Below, one piece after another: positions 9,377 to 18,455 of a DNA stretch of 64,000 nucleotides. The stretch comes from M55B112 sp040903745. GTDB lineage: Bacteria > Bacteroidota > Bacteroidia > Bacteroidales > GCA-2748055. Position numbers and translations under genes: made by a program. Each line of letters opens with the position of its first letter. The stretch's first letter is position 1. The stretch is from the NCBI GenBank assembly GCA_040903745.1, contig JBBDUV010000037.1, positions 62,001 to 126,000 of the forward strand, written 5' to 3'. The notes under the pieces were generated by a model. That model saw nothing but the letters and a program-made list of their open reading frames with translations. It made no database searches and had not been told where the DNA came from.

Positions 9377-9579
9377 AACTGAAGGATTCCCTTCAATTCA
9401 CCCTCTTTCACTTGCTGTCTTAGGATATTTTAAGGAAAGGATACATATTAAAGTTTGCCAGAAAATTTGCCAGCCAAACGGAAAACAGATGGAGTATATA
9501 GGAAAAACAATTATACATTATAATTGTAATGGAGTGTATTAGAGTATAATGTAGTTGTATGGAAAATCCTGTGTTGTCC

Positions 9580-9622
9580 CTGGCAGTCAAGAGGTCACCG
9601 GTTCGACTCCGGTATGCTCCAC
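9580..9622 (+). repeat. Island attachment-site core, copy 2 (tRNA-Ala 3' remnant)
   Basis: Identical over 43 bases to tRNA-Ala positions 5518-5560, but without any 5' half, so no tRNA is made. It shares the flanking bases TCC before the core with copy 3 (TCCCTGGCAG). It divides the integrated DNA into a 4-kb island A and a 37.6-kb island B. Confidence 0.88.
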
Positions 9623-9634
9623 GAAGATAATCAA

Positions 9635-9666
9635 AGAGGTGCAAATTAATTTTTGCAGCTCTTTTT
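9635..9666 (+). terminator. Terminator hairpin after the second tRNA-Ala remnant
   Basis: AGAGGTGCAAA (9635-9645) pairs with TTTGCAGCTCT (9652-9662) with one mismatch, followed by TTTT. It lies just after the tRNA remnant, as after the real tRNA, but with a different sequence, which suggests it was brought in with the element's former tRNA-adjacent DNA. Confidence 0.65.
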
Positions 9667-9861
9667 GTATTTGTACACACAAATGAACACACGAAATGTT
9701 AAGTAGCACCTCTGTAATACATAAAATTGAATTGAGCAAAAACTGTTACAAAGCTATGGAATATACCGACTGTAAACAACCGTTCAATCACATTAAATTG
9801 TGTTTTAACATGCAGATATAGTGATGTATAGTATATATTTAGTTGGTTCAGTCACATAAAA

Positions 9862-10260
9862 TTATACCCTGAACGGAATATATTTCGCGTGCTTTTCAGA
9901 GTTGCTTTCAGGATCATAATCCTTGATTTGTACAGATTTAATTCCTTCTACTATTATTCTTGATGCGATTGAACAATTTTTCTCTTCAATACCAAATCGA
10001 TTCCTAAATGTTTGATTGGTCATATATTCACCTGAAACATATTTTAAATTAGCATGTAAGTAACAGGCTAAATTTATCCTTCTTATCCATTTGTCTGAGA
10101 ATCTTATAGGCGAATAAAGTGACTCGAGTGGAATATCCCCTTAAAGAATTTTTGGAGCTGGTAGTTGGTAGTGTTCACTATGAAAAGATCCTGTCCTCTG
10201 AATGTTTATAGAAATTATTATTGTTTCCTTCGTCTGAGCTAAATAAGGAAACTCGAACAA
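9862..10260 (-). pseudogene. C-terminal remnant of an AlbA_2/RecG-like ATP-binding protein
   Basis: Reading the minus strand from about 10260 to the stop at 9862-9864 gives about 130 codons in one frame with an in-frame stop at 10141-10143. The final part contains NLKYVSGEYMTNQTFRNRF, GIEEKNCSIASRII and IKDYDPESNSEKHAKYIPF, the characteristic C-terminus of AlbA_2-domain putative DNA/RNA-binding proteins of the RecG-like group (Schlafen-type ATP-binding proteins). The N-terminal AlbA_2 and ATPase parts are missing. Such genes are common on mobile elements. It sits at the left end of island B and is clearly dead. Confidence 0.75.
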
Positions 10261-10537
10261 GGTTTATTTATCAAGAATATACAAAGATACATAAGCCCAG
10301 CAGCATTAGAAAAAATGGCAGCTGTATTTTTTCTTTTGATATAACCAGATTGGTATAACGAATATCTATTGAAAACTGATTTTTAAAAATTACTTCGAGA
10401 AATAATCTACTATTTCAGCAAATGAAATACCAACCGGGGTGAATTTAGTGTAGGTATTTGATAAAATTGGATAAGTTTTAATAGTGTAAATAGCGTAGTT
10501 TTGAGAAAAAATTCAAAATACTTCAATGTAATTCAAA

Positions 10538-13069
10538 ATGAGAGTAATCTTAATATCTATATGCTTTATAATCATAGCAATGACTGGATTCAGTCAGGTG
10601 TGGGTATATGATTGCCCAGGTGGTGATATATATAAATCGCCGGATTATGAAGTAAGATTATTTAATGGATCGGATACACTTGAAAGTTTTGTATATTATA
10701 GTTATGGGAAGGATTCATATGTTCGATACAATTGGAACCTTCAACCTGAAACAACCGTGCAGATAGATCAGAGAGGCCCGGAAAGACATTCAACATCCAT
10801 TTTTTCTTTCACTGATTCTGTTACCGTTCAGGTGAAAATAAACAGCAACGCCAATAATATCACTCTTCCATTAAAGTCAGCAAAGATCCTGCCTTCTTCC
10901 TATAATATTTCATGTAAAGTAAAAGAGGGGAACATTATTGAATTTAAACTTGACCGGCCAGAGAAAGTTGTTGTATTCCCAAATTATGACGAAGCATGGG
11001 ATGTCTATGCTCAAAAGGGGATTGGACATGTTCCCATAAAAAATTGGGAAAGTAATTATCAAACTGAAAAGAACAAGGATTCTTATCATGGAGTTAATCT
11101 GGATTCTTATTTATCAGAAGGCTACCAGAATCCATTGTTTATTTTCGCACACCCTCCCGAGAGAAGAATCCCAGATTCAAGTTCTGTAAATACAATTGTT
11201 GTAAATCCCGGAGATAATATAACTCAGTCTTTTTTGAATCAATACGATACCGTTTGGTTCACACCGGGAATACATGACCTTTCACAACTTGGAGAAATTC
11301 CCTGGTATCAAACGATGATAAAGAAAGGCCAGACATTTTATCTTGAGGGTGGATCGTATGTGAAAGCACGGTTTAAAGAAAGCAATATAGGAGAAGGCAA
11401 GTCATCTATCATTGGCAGGGGAATTATTTCAGGAACAGGTCATAAATGGGTAAGGAGCTTTCCGGAAGGCAGCCAGGTGATTCAAATTGATTCGATCATT
11501 GGCGTTACCATTACCGACCGCGCAGGTTTTGGGATATACGGCGGAAGCTACATTGGAGATGTTGGAATGATTGGTGCTTGGCATGGGAATACAGACGGCC
11601 TGGATTATGTGGATAACTGCCTGATAGAGAATTGTTTTTTAATGGCACATGATGATAATCTGAAAATTAACCACAATACGCATGCTCGCCATTGTGTGAT
11701 CTGGCAAGGGCCGAATGCGCATGCTATAATGGTTAAAGAAACATTCAGAGATGGAATGACATTCGCGAACAGTGTAGTTGAAGATATCGATATCGTTGCC
11801 TATATGCCAGATACTGATTGGGATAACCCATGGCCGCAAATAAGCCGTGCTGCAATAGCTGTTGTAAGCGCCCAGGATGCATTTATCACCAATTTTGAAT
11901 TTAAAGATATTCGAATCGAAGCGCCTTATTTATCCAGGGTGTTTAATATTTACAATCTGAATACAAATGAGATAAATCCAGGATGGTTCAATACAACATC
12001 TGCTAGTTACCATACAAAAATTGATGGCATTAAATTTAGTAATATAACTGTAAAAAGTCCTGTGATCGGTTATAATTCATTAATTGGTGCAGGATACTAT
12101 AATTCTTTGAAAAATATAAGTTTGGAGGACATTACTATTAATGGAACAAGAGTTACATTGTATAATCGGGAAGATTTTCTTCAGATTGAATGTGACATGG
12201 TGGAAAATTTTTCTATCAATGGTGAACAAGTTATTTGTGCGGCAACAAGAAGACCTTTTCAGGGAGAGAATTTTCACTTGCCCTTAGATATAGTAGAGGC
12301 CTGGCAATATGACTTTTTTCAGGACAATTCAGGCAATATTCTGTTTGCCATGGATTCAGCGCAGACAATTGGAATATATGGATGCGATGATACAACCGGG
12401 CTGAATATCCGCTCGTATATCGATGCAGCGGATAATAAGGATGCAGCTCAATTTAAATGGGACGAGCTCGCTGAAACTTTTTCGACAAACGGACAATGGC
12501 TAGAATACTCGGTAGACTTTGATAGTAACGACCCTTACCAGTTAATGATTAGGGCCAGGAACAATGTGGATGCTGACTTTCAATTGACAATTTTCAATCC
12601 TTCGGGTCAAACGGCAATTGCAAAGGATCTTAATCTTATGAATGACTTCGTACTTCGTGGCGGAGGAAACGAGCAAACCGACTGGTTTACCTCAAAATTT
12701 GAGTTGACGAATTTAATGGGTCCTAAAATCATTCGTTTCGATTGGTATGATAATTTGGGAGAGCTCGGAATTTTTGGAGCTTTTAAATTTAAAAAGTCAG
12801 ATCTGGAAGTTTCTTTAAATCTCAAAGAGGAAGAGAATGATTCGGAAATTACCGCTAAATACAATTTGGAATATGAAATAATCAATTTGAGAAGTTCCAA
12901 CGATCTCAAACAGATCATGGTTTATAATATCCACGGGCAACAGGTTGATAGTAAAAAGTGTTCTGGGAAGACATTCCAGGTTTCAGTTGGAGCATATTAT
13001 CCGGGTGTATATTTAGTGGTAGCTCATGATAATAAAGGAAATGTGAAAAAATTAAAAATCAGAAAATGA
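10538..13069 (+). CDS. Secreted pectin-lyase-fold glycoside hydrolase (GH28/GH49-like) with T9SS tail
   Basis: 843 residues with a signal peptide (residues 1-19, MRVILISICFIIIAMTGFS). Residues about 20-215 form a beta-sandwich. Residues 220-575 form a right-handed beta-helix of the pectin-lyase fold with stepwise 'IIGRGIISGTGHKW' turns. The likely acid residues are in HGNTDGLDY (D353, D356) and AHDDNLKI (D372, D373), the pattern used by GH28 and GH49 hydrolases. Residues about 585-755 resemble a carbohydrate-binding jelly roll, and the last 70 residues are a T9SS sorting tail ending KKLKIRK. It is the first gene of island B's carbohydrate block, 16 bases before the next gene. GH49 enzymes include dextranases; the real glycan here is unknown. 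Confidence 0.78.
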   Translation: MRVILISICFIIIAMTGFSQVWVYDCPGGDIYKSPDYEVRLFNGSDTLESFVYYSYGKDSYVRYNWNLQPETTVQIDQRGPERHSTSIFSFTDSVTVQVKINSNANNITLPLKSAKILPSSYNISCKVKEGNIIEFKLDRPEKVVVFPNYDEAWDVYAQKGIGHVPIKNWESNYQTEKNKDSYHGVNLDSYLSEGYQNPLFIFAHPPERRIPDSSSVNTIVVNPGDNITQSFLNQYDTVWFTPGIHDLSQLGEIPWYQTMIKKGQTFYLEGGSYVKARFKESNIGEGKSSIIGRGIISGTGHKWVRSFPEGSQVIQIDSIIGVTITDRAGFGIYGGSYIGDVGMIGAWHGNTDGLDYVDNCLIENCFLMAHDDNLKINHNTHARHCVIWQGPNAHAIMVKETFRDGMTFANSVVEDIDIVAYMPDTDWDNPWPQISRAAIAVVSAQDAFITNFEFKDIRIEAPYLSRVFNIYNLNTNEINPGWFNTTSASYHTKIDGIKFSNITVKSPVIGYNSLIGAGYYNSLKNISLEDITINGTRVTLYNREDFLQIECDMVENFSINGEQVICAATRRPFQGENFHLPLDIVEAWQYDFFQDNSGNILFAMDSAQTIGIYGCDDTTGLNIRSYIDAADNKDAAQFKWDELAETFSTNGQWLEYSVDFDSNDPYQLMIRARNNVDADFQLTIFNPSGQTAIAKDLNLMNDFVLRGGGNEQTDWFTSKFELTNLMGPKIIRFDWYDNLGELGIFGAFKFKKSDLEVSLNLKEEENDSEITAKYNLEYEIINLRSSNDLKQIMVYNIHGQQVDSKKCSGKTFQVSVGAYYPGVYLVVAHDNKGNVKKLKIRK

Positions 13070-13085
13070 ATCTTAAATATATATC

Positions 13086-13568
13086 ATGACAGAAATAAAA
13101 GTGAGTCTGTTATCCCGTGATGATTTTGCCAGTTATGGAAAGATTATCGACCTAAATGACCTTGGTCCGGCCTCAATAAATACCGAGATAGTTAAATTTT
13201 GGAAACAACAGGTAGAAGTTGATTTTGAGGGTGAAATAGAAATTGGTGTACTCAAGGTTAAGCAGCATGAGATGCTGTTTGACGAATTGGAAAATCATTT
13301 TAAAACACCAACCATCATGATGAGCCTCACCGGTGATTTTCTTTTTCCCATTGCACCCTGCAAAGATGAAGTGCCTGATGTTGAAGAAATAAAGGTTTTT
13401 AGGATGAGAGAAAACCAACTGTATATGATGAATCCAAAATGCTGGCACGGTGAAGTTTATCCAATTGATAAAGATGAACTTACATTGATGGTTTTTTTGA
13501 AGAAAGGTTCATTGGACAATGATACTGTTTATAAGAAATTATCAGAGCAATGCATGATAGTTAAATAA
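13086..13568 (+). CDS. Ureidoglycolate lyase-family cupin (PF04115-like)
   Basis: A 160-residue cytoplasmic protein with no signal peptide. It follows the pattern of the ureidoglycolate lyase family: N-terminal LLSRDDFASYGKII, central FLFPIAPCKD and C-terminal CWHGEVYPID with the His/Glu pair of the cupin site. Classical members cleave ureidoglycolate to glyoxylate and urea, but no allantoin genes are nearby. It directly follows a secreted hydrolase and precedes a GH127 fragment. In sugar loci such proteins may act on a small keto- or hydroxy-acid; this is inference. Family assignment is more certain than the reaction. Confidence 0.75.
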   Translation: MTEIKVSLLSRDDFASYGKIIDLNDLGPASINTEIVKFWKQQVEVDFEGEIEIGVLKVKQHEMLFDELENHFKTPTIMMSLTGDFLFPIAPCKDEVPDVEEIKVFRMRENQLYMMNPKCWHGEVYPIDKDELTLMVFLKKGSLDNDTVYKKLSEQCMIVK

Positions 13569-13585
13569 TATCATCTCTGAATAGG

Positions 13586-13839
13586 ATGAATCAAGTAATC
13601 CCAATTATCGCTCAGGCGCAGGAAGACGACGGCTACATTGCCACCCAGGTGACTGCCGGTCAATTTCCCCGGCGTTGGATCAAGCCAGATAATCACGAAC
13701 TTATTAACATGGGGCACCTTCTTACCGCAGCGTCGGTTCACTACCGCATGACTGGTAAAACAGCTTTGCTGGAAGTTTTGCTAACAAAGCGGCTGCTTTC
13801 TGCTTAAAACTATTTCAGGAACATCCAGATATAATGTGA
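13586..13839 (+). pseudogene. GH127 (DUF1680) gene fragment, frameshifted
   Basis: The frame from 13586 encodes IAQAQEDDGYIATQVTAGQF and HELINMGHLLTAASVHYRMTGK, which match residues 144-191 of the intact GH127 protein at 15865 (AQDPDGYISTN, HEMYNMGHLLTAACIHYRSTGK). Near 13775-13790 the reading shifts: the other frame continues NKAAAFCLKLFQEHPD before a stop at 13837-13839. Both ends of the enzyme and all catalytic cysteines are missing. It is a decayed third GH127 copy in the island. Confidence 0.88.
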
Positions 13840-13906
13840 GAAAAAGAAGTATAAAGATCTAGCATCTACATAAGTAAATATAAACACATTTTATAAATAG
13901 AGAAAA

Positions 13907-15643
13907 ATGAAAAAAATATATATAACTCGCTTTACAGTAATATCAAATATCATAAGCTTTTTAATTCTAGTTTTGCTAACAACGAGTTGTCATTTAATAG
14001 AAAAAGAAAGTTACAAAGATTTTCACTTTGAGGAGTGGGTGCAATCGGAGTTAAAAAGCGGTAAAAGCGCAATAGTTCTTCCTAAGGGCGTGCACCATGC
14101 ATACTCTAAAAGCCTCTCATCTAAGTATTTGTACATTTCAAACAATGACGATGGGCTGAAAAACATTCTTTTTGATCTTTCTAACAGAGAGAATCTGGTT
14201 ATTGATGGCAATGGTGCCGAGCTGATTCTTCATGGCCATGTTATTCCATTTTTCATGAAGAGTGCAAAAAACATTACCATCAAGAACCTGACCATCGATT
14301 GGGCTCATCCTTTCTTTGCACAAGGAGAGATTACAGAAGTGGGTGATAATTATTTCGATGTAGAATTTAAGGAACCTTATGTTGCCGAAATAGAAGATGG
14401 TCGCCTGGTTTTCTTAAGCCCTGATCTTGATGAGCCCATGGACTTTGGTAATATCAATTTTGTAAATCCCAAATTAGAGCGATTGGTTTATAAAAGCATG
14501 GATGAATATCCTATTGCGGAGGAACATCAGGCAGAGATGATCAAAGCAAATTTGTTTAGAATTCACTATAGAAATATCATGAGTCCAATTGAAGTTGGTC
14601 ATGTGGCTGTATTTCAATACGAAGGAAGGTCATCACCAGCGGTTCTTGCGCATGGTGGAAGCGATATTCATTTGGAAAATGTAACCGAATACCATGCAGC
14701 TGCAATTGCCAACTTGTTTGAAGGAACAACAAATATATATGTCGACAGTTTGCAGGTTATAAGAAGACCTGGTTCTGGAAGATGGTTTACAGCTCATCAC
14801 GATGCTATTCATTTTGTTGATTGCCGTGGTGATATTCACATCAAAGGATCTACAGTTGAGTGGCAGGGAGACGACGATATAAACATTCACGGGATTTTTC
14901 GCCGCGTACAAAGAAAAGTAACCAACAATACAATTCAGGTCTATTTGTATCACTTTCAACAAATGGGAGTCAGAACACTATACCCTGGCGATAATATTGC
15001 CTTTTACGACAAGAATACTTTCCAATTACTTGGTGAAGGAACATTAGAAAAAGAAGTTTATTATTTATATACAGCACAACAGTCTTATTTGAGGTTTAAA
15101 GACGAACTTCCTCCTCTCGATTGGAATAATATAGTGGTGGCGCTCCTCAATCATGACATTGATGTTCAGATAAGTGGCAATCATTTTTCAAACCACCGCG
15201 CACGCAATCTTATCATTAAAACACCAGGTAAAGTACGCATACATGACAACTACTTCAATGCGCAAGGAGCAGCAATAAAAATACACAATGAGATTGATTC
15301 ATGGCACGAATCGGGTCCGGTAGAAGATGTAGAAATTTTTAACAACGTATTCAATCAGTGTAACAATGGAGGGTTCTCGTTTTCTACAATTGAAATCACA
15401 GCTGGAGTGAACGACCCATCAACCACCTTGCCAGTGCATAAAAACATTAGCATTCACAACAATAAAATCATTTATATTTTCAAACCAATAATGAATGCAA
15501 GTTACACAGAGAATTTGGAATTCTACGATAATGAAATTGTTCCGGGTGAAGATTATGAGCAATGGTACAAAGGAAAGAAGGAACCTGATATGATCGTGAT
15601 TGGACATGGCGTTACCAAAGGTAAATTTCAAGAAATACAATAG
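13907..15643 (+). CDS. GH110-like alpha-galactosidase, lipoprotein
   Basis: 578 residues with a lipoprotein signal (membrane stretch 12-24, lipobox LTTSC, Cys 28), so probably outer-membrane-anchored. It is a right-handed beta-helix protein. NITIKNLTIDWAHPFFAQGEI (from about residue 122) and HHDAIHFVDCRGDI (298-310) followed by WQGDDDINIHG (319-329) are the features of GH110 exo-alpha-1,3-galactosidases, in which aspartates of these turns act in catalysis. The family removes alpha-1,3-linked galactose, including from red-algal galactans. The gene sits between a broken GH127 and a sulfatase remnant. A different pectin-lyase-fold specificity cannot be excluded. Confidence 0.75.
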   Translation: MKKIYITRFTVISNIISFLILVLLTTSCHLIEKESYKDFHFEEWVQSELKSGKSAIVLPKGVHHAYSKSLSSKYLYISNNDDGLKNILFDLSNRENLVIDGNGAELILHGHVIPFFMKSAKNITIKNLTIDWAHPFFAQGEITEVGDNYFDVEFKEPYVAEIEDGRLVFLSPDLDEPMDFGNINFVNPKLERLVYKSMDEYPIAEEHQAEMIKANLFRIHYRNIMSPIEVGHVAVFQYEGRSSPAVLAHGGSDIHLENVTEYHAAAIANLFEGTTNIYVDSLQVIRRPGSGRWFTAHHDAIHFVDCRGDIHIKGSTVEWQGDDDINIHGIFRRVQRKVTNNTIQVYLYHFQQMGVRTLYPGDNIAFYDKNTFQLLGEGTLEKEVYYLYTAQQSYLRFKDELPPLDWNNIVVALLNHDIDVQISGNHFSNHRARNLIIKTPGKVRIHDNYFNAQGAAIKIHNEIDSWHESGPVEDVEIFNNVFNQCNNGGFSFSTIEITAGVNDPSTTLPVHKNISIHNNKIIYIFKPIMNASYTENLEFYDNEIVPGEDYEQWYKGKKEPDMIVIGHGVTKGKFQEIQ

Positions 15644-15746
15644 ACCCAATATACACTAATTTGGGTAAAATAGTGTAACATCAGGATACTATTTTTTTGT
15701 CTGAAATTCTAAAAAGGGATTAGATTTGATAAGAATTATTAAGTGA

Positions 15747-15851
15747 TCTCAAGAAATGGCAACAGACATGGAAGCTGAAATGCCAGTCCAGAATCCTGAC
15801 TACGACCTGATTCGCGAAAATGAGTTAGGTTATCATATATGGCTAGAATAA
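15747..15851 (+). pseudogene. Sulfatase C-terminal remnant
   Basis: A short frame reads SQEMATDMEAEMPVQNPDYD and then about 14 residues to a stop at 15849-15851. The 'MPxxNPDYD' ending is the characteristic C-terminus of type I (formylglycine) sulfatases. Nothing of the catalytic domain remains. It is 14 bases before the GH127 gene and suggests that a sulfatase once stood between the GH110-like and GH127 genes. Confidence 0.6.
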
Positions 15852-15864
15852 ATCAATAATAAAT

Positions 15865-18027
15865 ATGAAGATGAAATATGCAAAATTTTTACCGTTGATC
15901 GTGATGTGTTTCGGCGTAACGACTACCGTAACTAATTGCAAAAAGGAATCTGCTCCCAACCACGCTGGAGTCATAGATAACTCTCAAAGTCCCTATACAA
16001 AGCTCCGAAGTATCCCAATACAGGACACACGTTTGACTGATGGTTTCTGGGCAGAACGTTTTGAGTTGGCCGCAAACAAAATGCTTCCAACACTTGAAAA
16101 TACAATGCTGGGAGAAGGCACAGCCAACCTGAACAGGATAAAAGAGGCTGCCGGATTAATTCAGGAACACGAACACGGATCCCCCTGGGGTGATGGCGAC
16201 AATTATAAATGGATAGAATCCATGGCTCATGTGTATAATCTAAATGAAGATCCGGAATTGGATAAAAAAATGGATTACTGGATCGATATTATCGGGAAGG
16301 CACAAGATCCGGACGGATACATTTCAACAAATATTGGCCATGATACATCGAAGCGTTTCCAGCGTGTAAATGCCCATGAAATGTACAATATGGGGCATCT
16401 ATTAACCGCAGCTTGTATCCATTACCGGTCAACGGGGAAAGAGAATTTTATGGATATTGCAAAGAAGAATGCAGACTTCCTTTATAATCAGTGGAAAGCT
16501 GAACCAGTCCATATGGCTCGCTACCCATGGAATCCTTCTGCCTTTATGGGTATGGCAGAAATGTACCGCAGCACTCGTGACCCAAAATACCTGGAGCTCC
16601 TGCAAATTATGATCGATAACCGCGGCAGCAGACCTAATCCTGACCGTGATCATAGTATGGGAGGTACCGATCAAACTCAGGACAGGGTGCCTTTGCGCCA
16701 GGAATCCTTAGCTGTTGGACATGCGGTTACCGGAAATTACTACTATTGCGGTGCAGCGGATTTATACGCCGAAAACGGCGACCAGGAAATACTGGAAGCA
16801 TTGGAACGAATATGGAAAGATATTCACTGGCACAAAACAGATATTATTGTTGGTGTGGCTAAAGATCGACATGGGGAATCCCTATCTCCCCGAGGTGATG
16901 AAGTGCATGAAAATTTTGCCAATACTCCTTATGAGCAACCCAATTTTTATAATGAAACCTGCGCAAACATTGGTACAGGTATGTTTGACTACCGTATGTT
17001 TATGCTTACAGCTAACCCCGAATATGCTGATTGGACAGAGCAAATGATGTATAATACACTCAACTCTGCTGTAGATTTAGAAGGAGAACATTGGTTTTAT
17101 GCTAATCCCCTAAGTTGGGATGGAACAGAAGGTGAAAAAATACCACAGACAAACGGCAGAGATCCCAAACGAATGGTTCCTGCTCACAGAAGCGGACAGC
17201 GCTGGGAGTTTATGAACTGTTATTGCTGTCCACCAAGCGTAACCCGGACCACAGCTAAAATACACAACTGGTTTTATAATATTTCGGATGATGGTGCACT
17301 CTGGATTAACTTTTATGGTGGAAATGAGCTTTCAACAACCCTGGCTGATGGAACAAAAATTGCCCTCACCCAAACCACTGATTATCCCTGGGACGGAAAG
17401 ATTGTAATAGATATTAAAAAAATAGCTAAAAAGGATATACCTATTCATTTAAGAATTCCAAAGTGGACGGAAAATGCTGTTGTAATGGTAAATGGAGAAA
17501 AACCTGAGGAATCACCACAACCGGGCACTTATTTAAAAATTGAGCGCAAGTGGTCAGCTGGTGATGAAATAATTATGGATTTTCCAATGCCTGTGCGTTT
17601 AATGGAAGCAAATCCTAAAGCTATTAACCTGAACAGTAAGGTAGCTGTAATGCGTGGACCGGTGGTTTATTGTTTCGAGGTGCCAAATCAAGATGGCGGT
17701 GAGGAAATAGTTAAAAACGGTGTATACCTTCCTGCCAATATAAAACTAAGTCCTGAATATCGTGAGGACTTTTTAGGAGGGCTAACTGTGTTGAAAGGAA
17801 AAGCACTTAATCGGAAAGAAAAAGAAGCTTTTGTAAAGAACAATCCACAACAATCAAAAGAACAAAGCTCAGTAAGCTGGGAAGAAGATGAACTATATCT
17901 TCCATTGAAATCAAACGAAAACGAAATATCAGGAGAAGGTTCAGTAGATATTGAACTGATTCCATATTATGCATGGGCTAACCGCGGATTGTCATATATG
18001 GATATATGGATGCCTCTAGCAAATTAA
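15865..18027 (+). CDS. GH127 (DUF1680) glycoside hydrolase, lipoprotein
   Basis: 720 residues with a lipoprotein signal (TVTNC, Cys 25). An alpha/alpha-barrel (about 45-480) is followed by two beta-sandwich domains. The GH127 signatures are all present: HEMYNMGHLLTA (171-182), acid and Cys in FYNETCANIG (E364, C366), and the cluster CYCCPPSVTR (C452, C454, C455). In GH127 beta-L-arabinofuranosidases the Glu and three cysteines bind Zn and a Cys is the nucleophile. Other GH127 members act as exo-3,6-anhydro-D-galactosidases on carrageenan oligosaccharides; the anhydrosugar-type pathway nearby favours that reading, though the conserved Cys cluster is equally compatible with arabinofuranosidase. 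Followed by a hydrolase remnant. Confidence 0.9.
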   Translation: MKMKYAKFLPLIVMCFGVTTTVTNCKKESAPNHAGVIDNSQSPYTKLRSIPIQDTRLTDGFWAERFELAANKMLPTLENTMLGEGTANLNRIKEAAGLIQEHEHGSPWGDGDNYKWIESMAHVYNLNEDPELDKKMDYWIDIIGKAQDPDGYISTNIGHDTSKRFQRVNAHEMYNMGHLLTAACIHYRSTGKENFMDIAKKNADFLYNQWKAEPVHMARYPWNPSAFMGMAEMYRSTRDPKYLELLQIMIDNRGSRPNPDRDHSMGGTDQTQDRVPLRQESLAVGHAVTGNYYYCGAADLYAENGDQEILEALERIWKDIHWHKTDIIVGVAKDRHGESLSPRGDEVHENFANTPYEQPNFYNETCANIGTGMFDYRMFMLTANPEYADWTEQMMYNTLNSAVDLEGEHWFYANPLSWDGTEGEKIPQTNGRDPKRMVPAHRSGQRWEFMNCYCCPPSVTRTTAKIHNWFYNISDDGALWINFYGGNELSTTLADGTKIALTQTTDYPWDGKIVIDIKKIAKKDIPIHLRIPKWTENAVVMVNGEKPEESPQPGTYLKIERKWSAGDEIIMDFPMPVRLMEANPKAINLNSKVAVMRGPVVYCFEVPNQDGGEEIVKNGVYLPANIKLSPEYREDFLGGLTVLKGKALNRKEKEAFVKNNPQQSKEQSSVSWEEDELYLPLKSNENEISGEGSVDIELIPYYAWANRGLSYMDIWMPLAN

Positions 18028-18082
18028 TTGGTTCTTTAGTTAGTTTCAGTAAAGAAGACTCAGGAAAAGTTAGAATAAAATT

Positions 18083-18453
18083 TTTGAATTACCAAATGAG
18101 GCGTCGCTTTCCCTAACACAGATTGGAGAAAATCCAACAACATATACAGGATGGAGTATTCCGGATGATAAAGGTACTTTATCACCATTATTCAATAAGC
18201 TATACATGCCTTACATAAGGATAGTAGCTCATCTGAATACTTCTAGCCCCACGGTGAATCCGGAACTGTATTTACTGCCGTTTCTCAAGAGGTAGCTGAT
18301 GACAGGCTAGAGTATATGAAGAGGAATAACTTTATTCCTACGCTTAAACTTGCCAATTGGGAAATTGATATTACTTCACCTAAAGTTCAACAATACTTTG
18401 ACGCAGCAAAAGAATTAGATAATAGAATTAACAAAGGTGAACTTAATCCTTAA
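18083..18453 (+). pseudogene. C-terminal remnant of the TIM-barrel hydrolase family found intact at 43066
   Basis: Translation gives FELPNEASLSLTQIGENP, then GWSIPDDKGTLSPLF and KLYMPYIRIVAHLNTS. After a one-base deletion near 18247 it continues HGESGTVFTAVSQEVADDR to a stop at 18451-18453. This matches the last 125 residues of the 589-residue protein at 43066-44835 closely. The N-terminal two thirds are missing. Like the intact copy, it ends against a convergent PQQ-type gene, here only 2 bases away. Confidence 0.9.
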
Positions 18454-18455
18454 CA

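Larger units (their letters stand above)
9377..9861. other. Junction region between islands A and B
   Basis: About 480 bases without an intact gene. It holds spaced TGCCA boxes (about 9455-9475), short repeated GTAT/ATAATG stretches, the second tRNA-Ala 3' copy (9580-9622) and a terminator (9635-9666). An open frame antisense to the tRNA piece (9420-9692) encodes the 'SRTGDLLTA'-type peptide produced by translating tRNA DNA, so it is not a gene. Confidence 0.5.

Noticed and set aside
9420..9692. Minus-strand open frame covering the tRNA remnant, with an 'SRTGDLLTA' peptide
   Set aside because: This peptide is the usual translation product of tRNA-Ala DNA; no initiator context or homologue outside tRNA-derived annotations.
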